From positions 769,501-833,500 of the forward strand of contig JAJGOT010000037.1 in the NCBI GenBank assembly GCA_022457155.1: 64,000 bases of DNA. Direction: 5' to 3'. Both the position numbers and the translations under genes were made by a program. The notes below the pieces were generated by a model. The model was not told the DNA's origin and made no database searches. It saw only the letters and a list, made by a program, of their open reading frames with translations. Position 1 is the first letter of the stretch. Every line of letters starts with the position of its first letter. This DNA is from Cladopsammia gracilis (taxonomy: Eukaryota; Cnidaria; Anthozoa; Scleractinia; Dendrophylliidae). Of the stretch, positions 63,903-64,000 are shown piece after piece.

Positions 63903-64000
63903 ACAGGTAGCCCAAGCTCAAGTGATGTTTACCGGTAACTGTTGCGTAATAGCGAATTTATAAGGATTTGTATGGGGAAAATTCACTTCGAATTTGAGCG
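63903..64000. mobile_element. Left end of a second 'ACAGGTAACCC' element, cut by window end
   Basis: 'acaggtagcccaagctcaag' and then 'tataaggatttgtatggg' follow the same order as the left part of 56753-57579. The right end is outside the window. Confidence 0.55.

Noticed and set aside
1..64000. CRISPR arrays, prokaryotic operons, phage or plasmid systems
   Set aside because: All firm genes are intron-bearing animal genes. The direct repeats found are minisatellites or transposon parts without CRISPR-like regular spacing.

Overview
The window looks like nuclear DNA of an anthozoan cnidarian, most likely a stony coral. It is AT-rich, its genes are split by many introns with canonical GT/AG sites, and its introns and spacers are packed with short palindromic DNA transposons, including poly-G-bordered elements that I associate with coral genomes from memory. 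The species cannot be fixed from the sequence alone. No bacterial genes, CRISPR arrays or viral genomes were seen.

By joining exons by eye I recovered six host genes. From left to right they are: MBD2/3, the methyl-CpG reader of the NuRD complex (minus, 2778-11236, 2 exons); a dead PIM-like protein kinase (minus, 11913-12850) whose catalytic exon is split by a MITE; ENSA/ARPP19, the PP2A-B55 inhibitor (plus, 14036-14614, 3 exons, perhaps a fourth near 17620); HACD3, a 3-hydroxyacyl-CoA dehydratase (minus, 23020-36470, 12 exons); CENP-A, the centromeric histone H3 (plus, 36702-45185, 5 exons), head-to-head with HACD3 across 231 bp; GLMP, a lysosomal membrane glycoprotein (minus, 49677-56478, 4 exons); and UQCR11, a complex III subunit (minus, 61249-63764, 2 exons). 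A possible first exon of a further plus-strand gene begins 38 bp from the UQCR11 start codon.

Intron 2 of CENP-A carries a complete Ty3/gypsy retrotransposon (38491-43068) with identical 139-bp LTRs, a perfect 5-bp target duplication and an intact 1342-codon gag-pol frame, so it is a very recent insertion in the sense orientation. Most of the rest of the window is decayed transposon sequence. At least six families of inverted-repeat elements are flanked by TTAA. Others are mariner/pogo-like with TA duplications, poly-G-bordered elements with 8-10 bp duplications, and a fold-back element with an internal minisatellite. LINE 3' ends and tRNA-derived SINE-like pieces are also present.

The host genes are functionally unrelated housekeeping genes (chromatin, mitosis, lipid, lysosome, respiration). 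The only real layout signals are the shared promoters. I did not find a convincing unknown multi-gene system. The most notable items are the CENP-A locus with its young retrotransposon, the kinase exon cut by a MITE whose 9-bp duplication reveals the original frame, and the density of TTAA elements.
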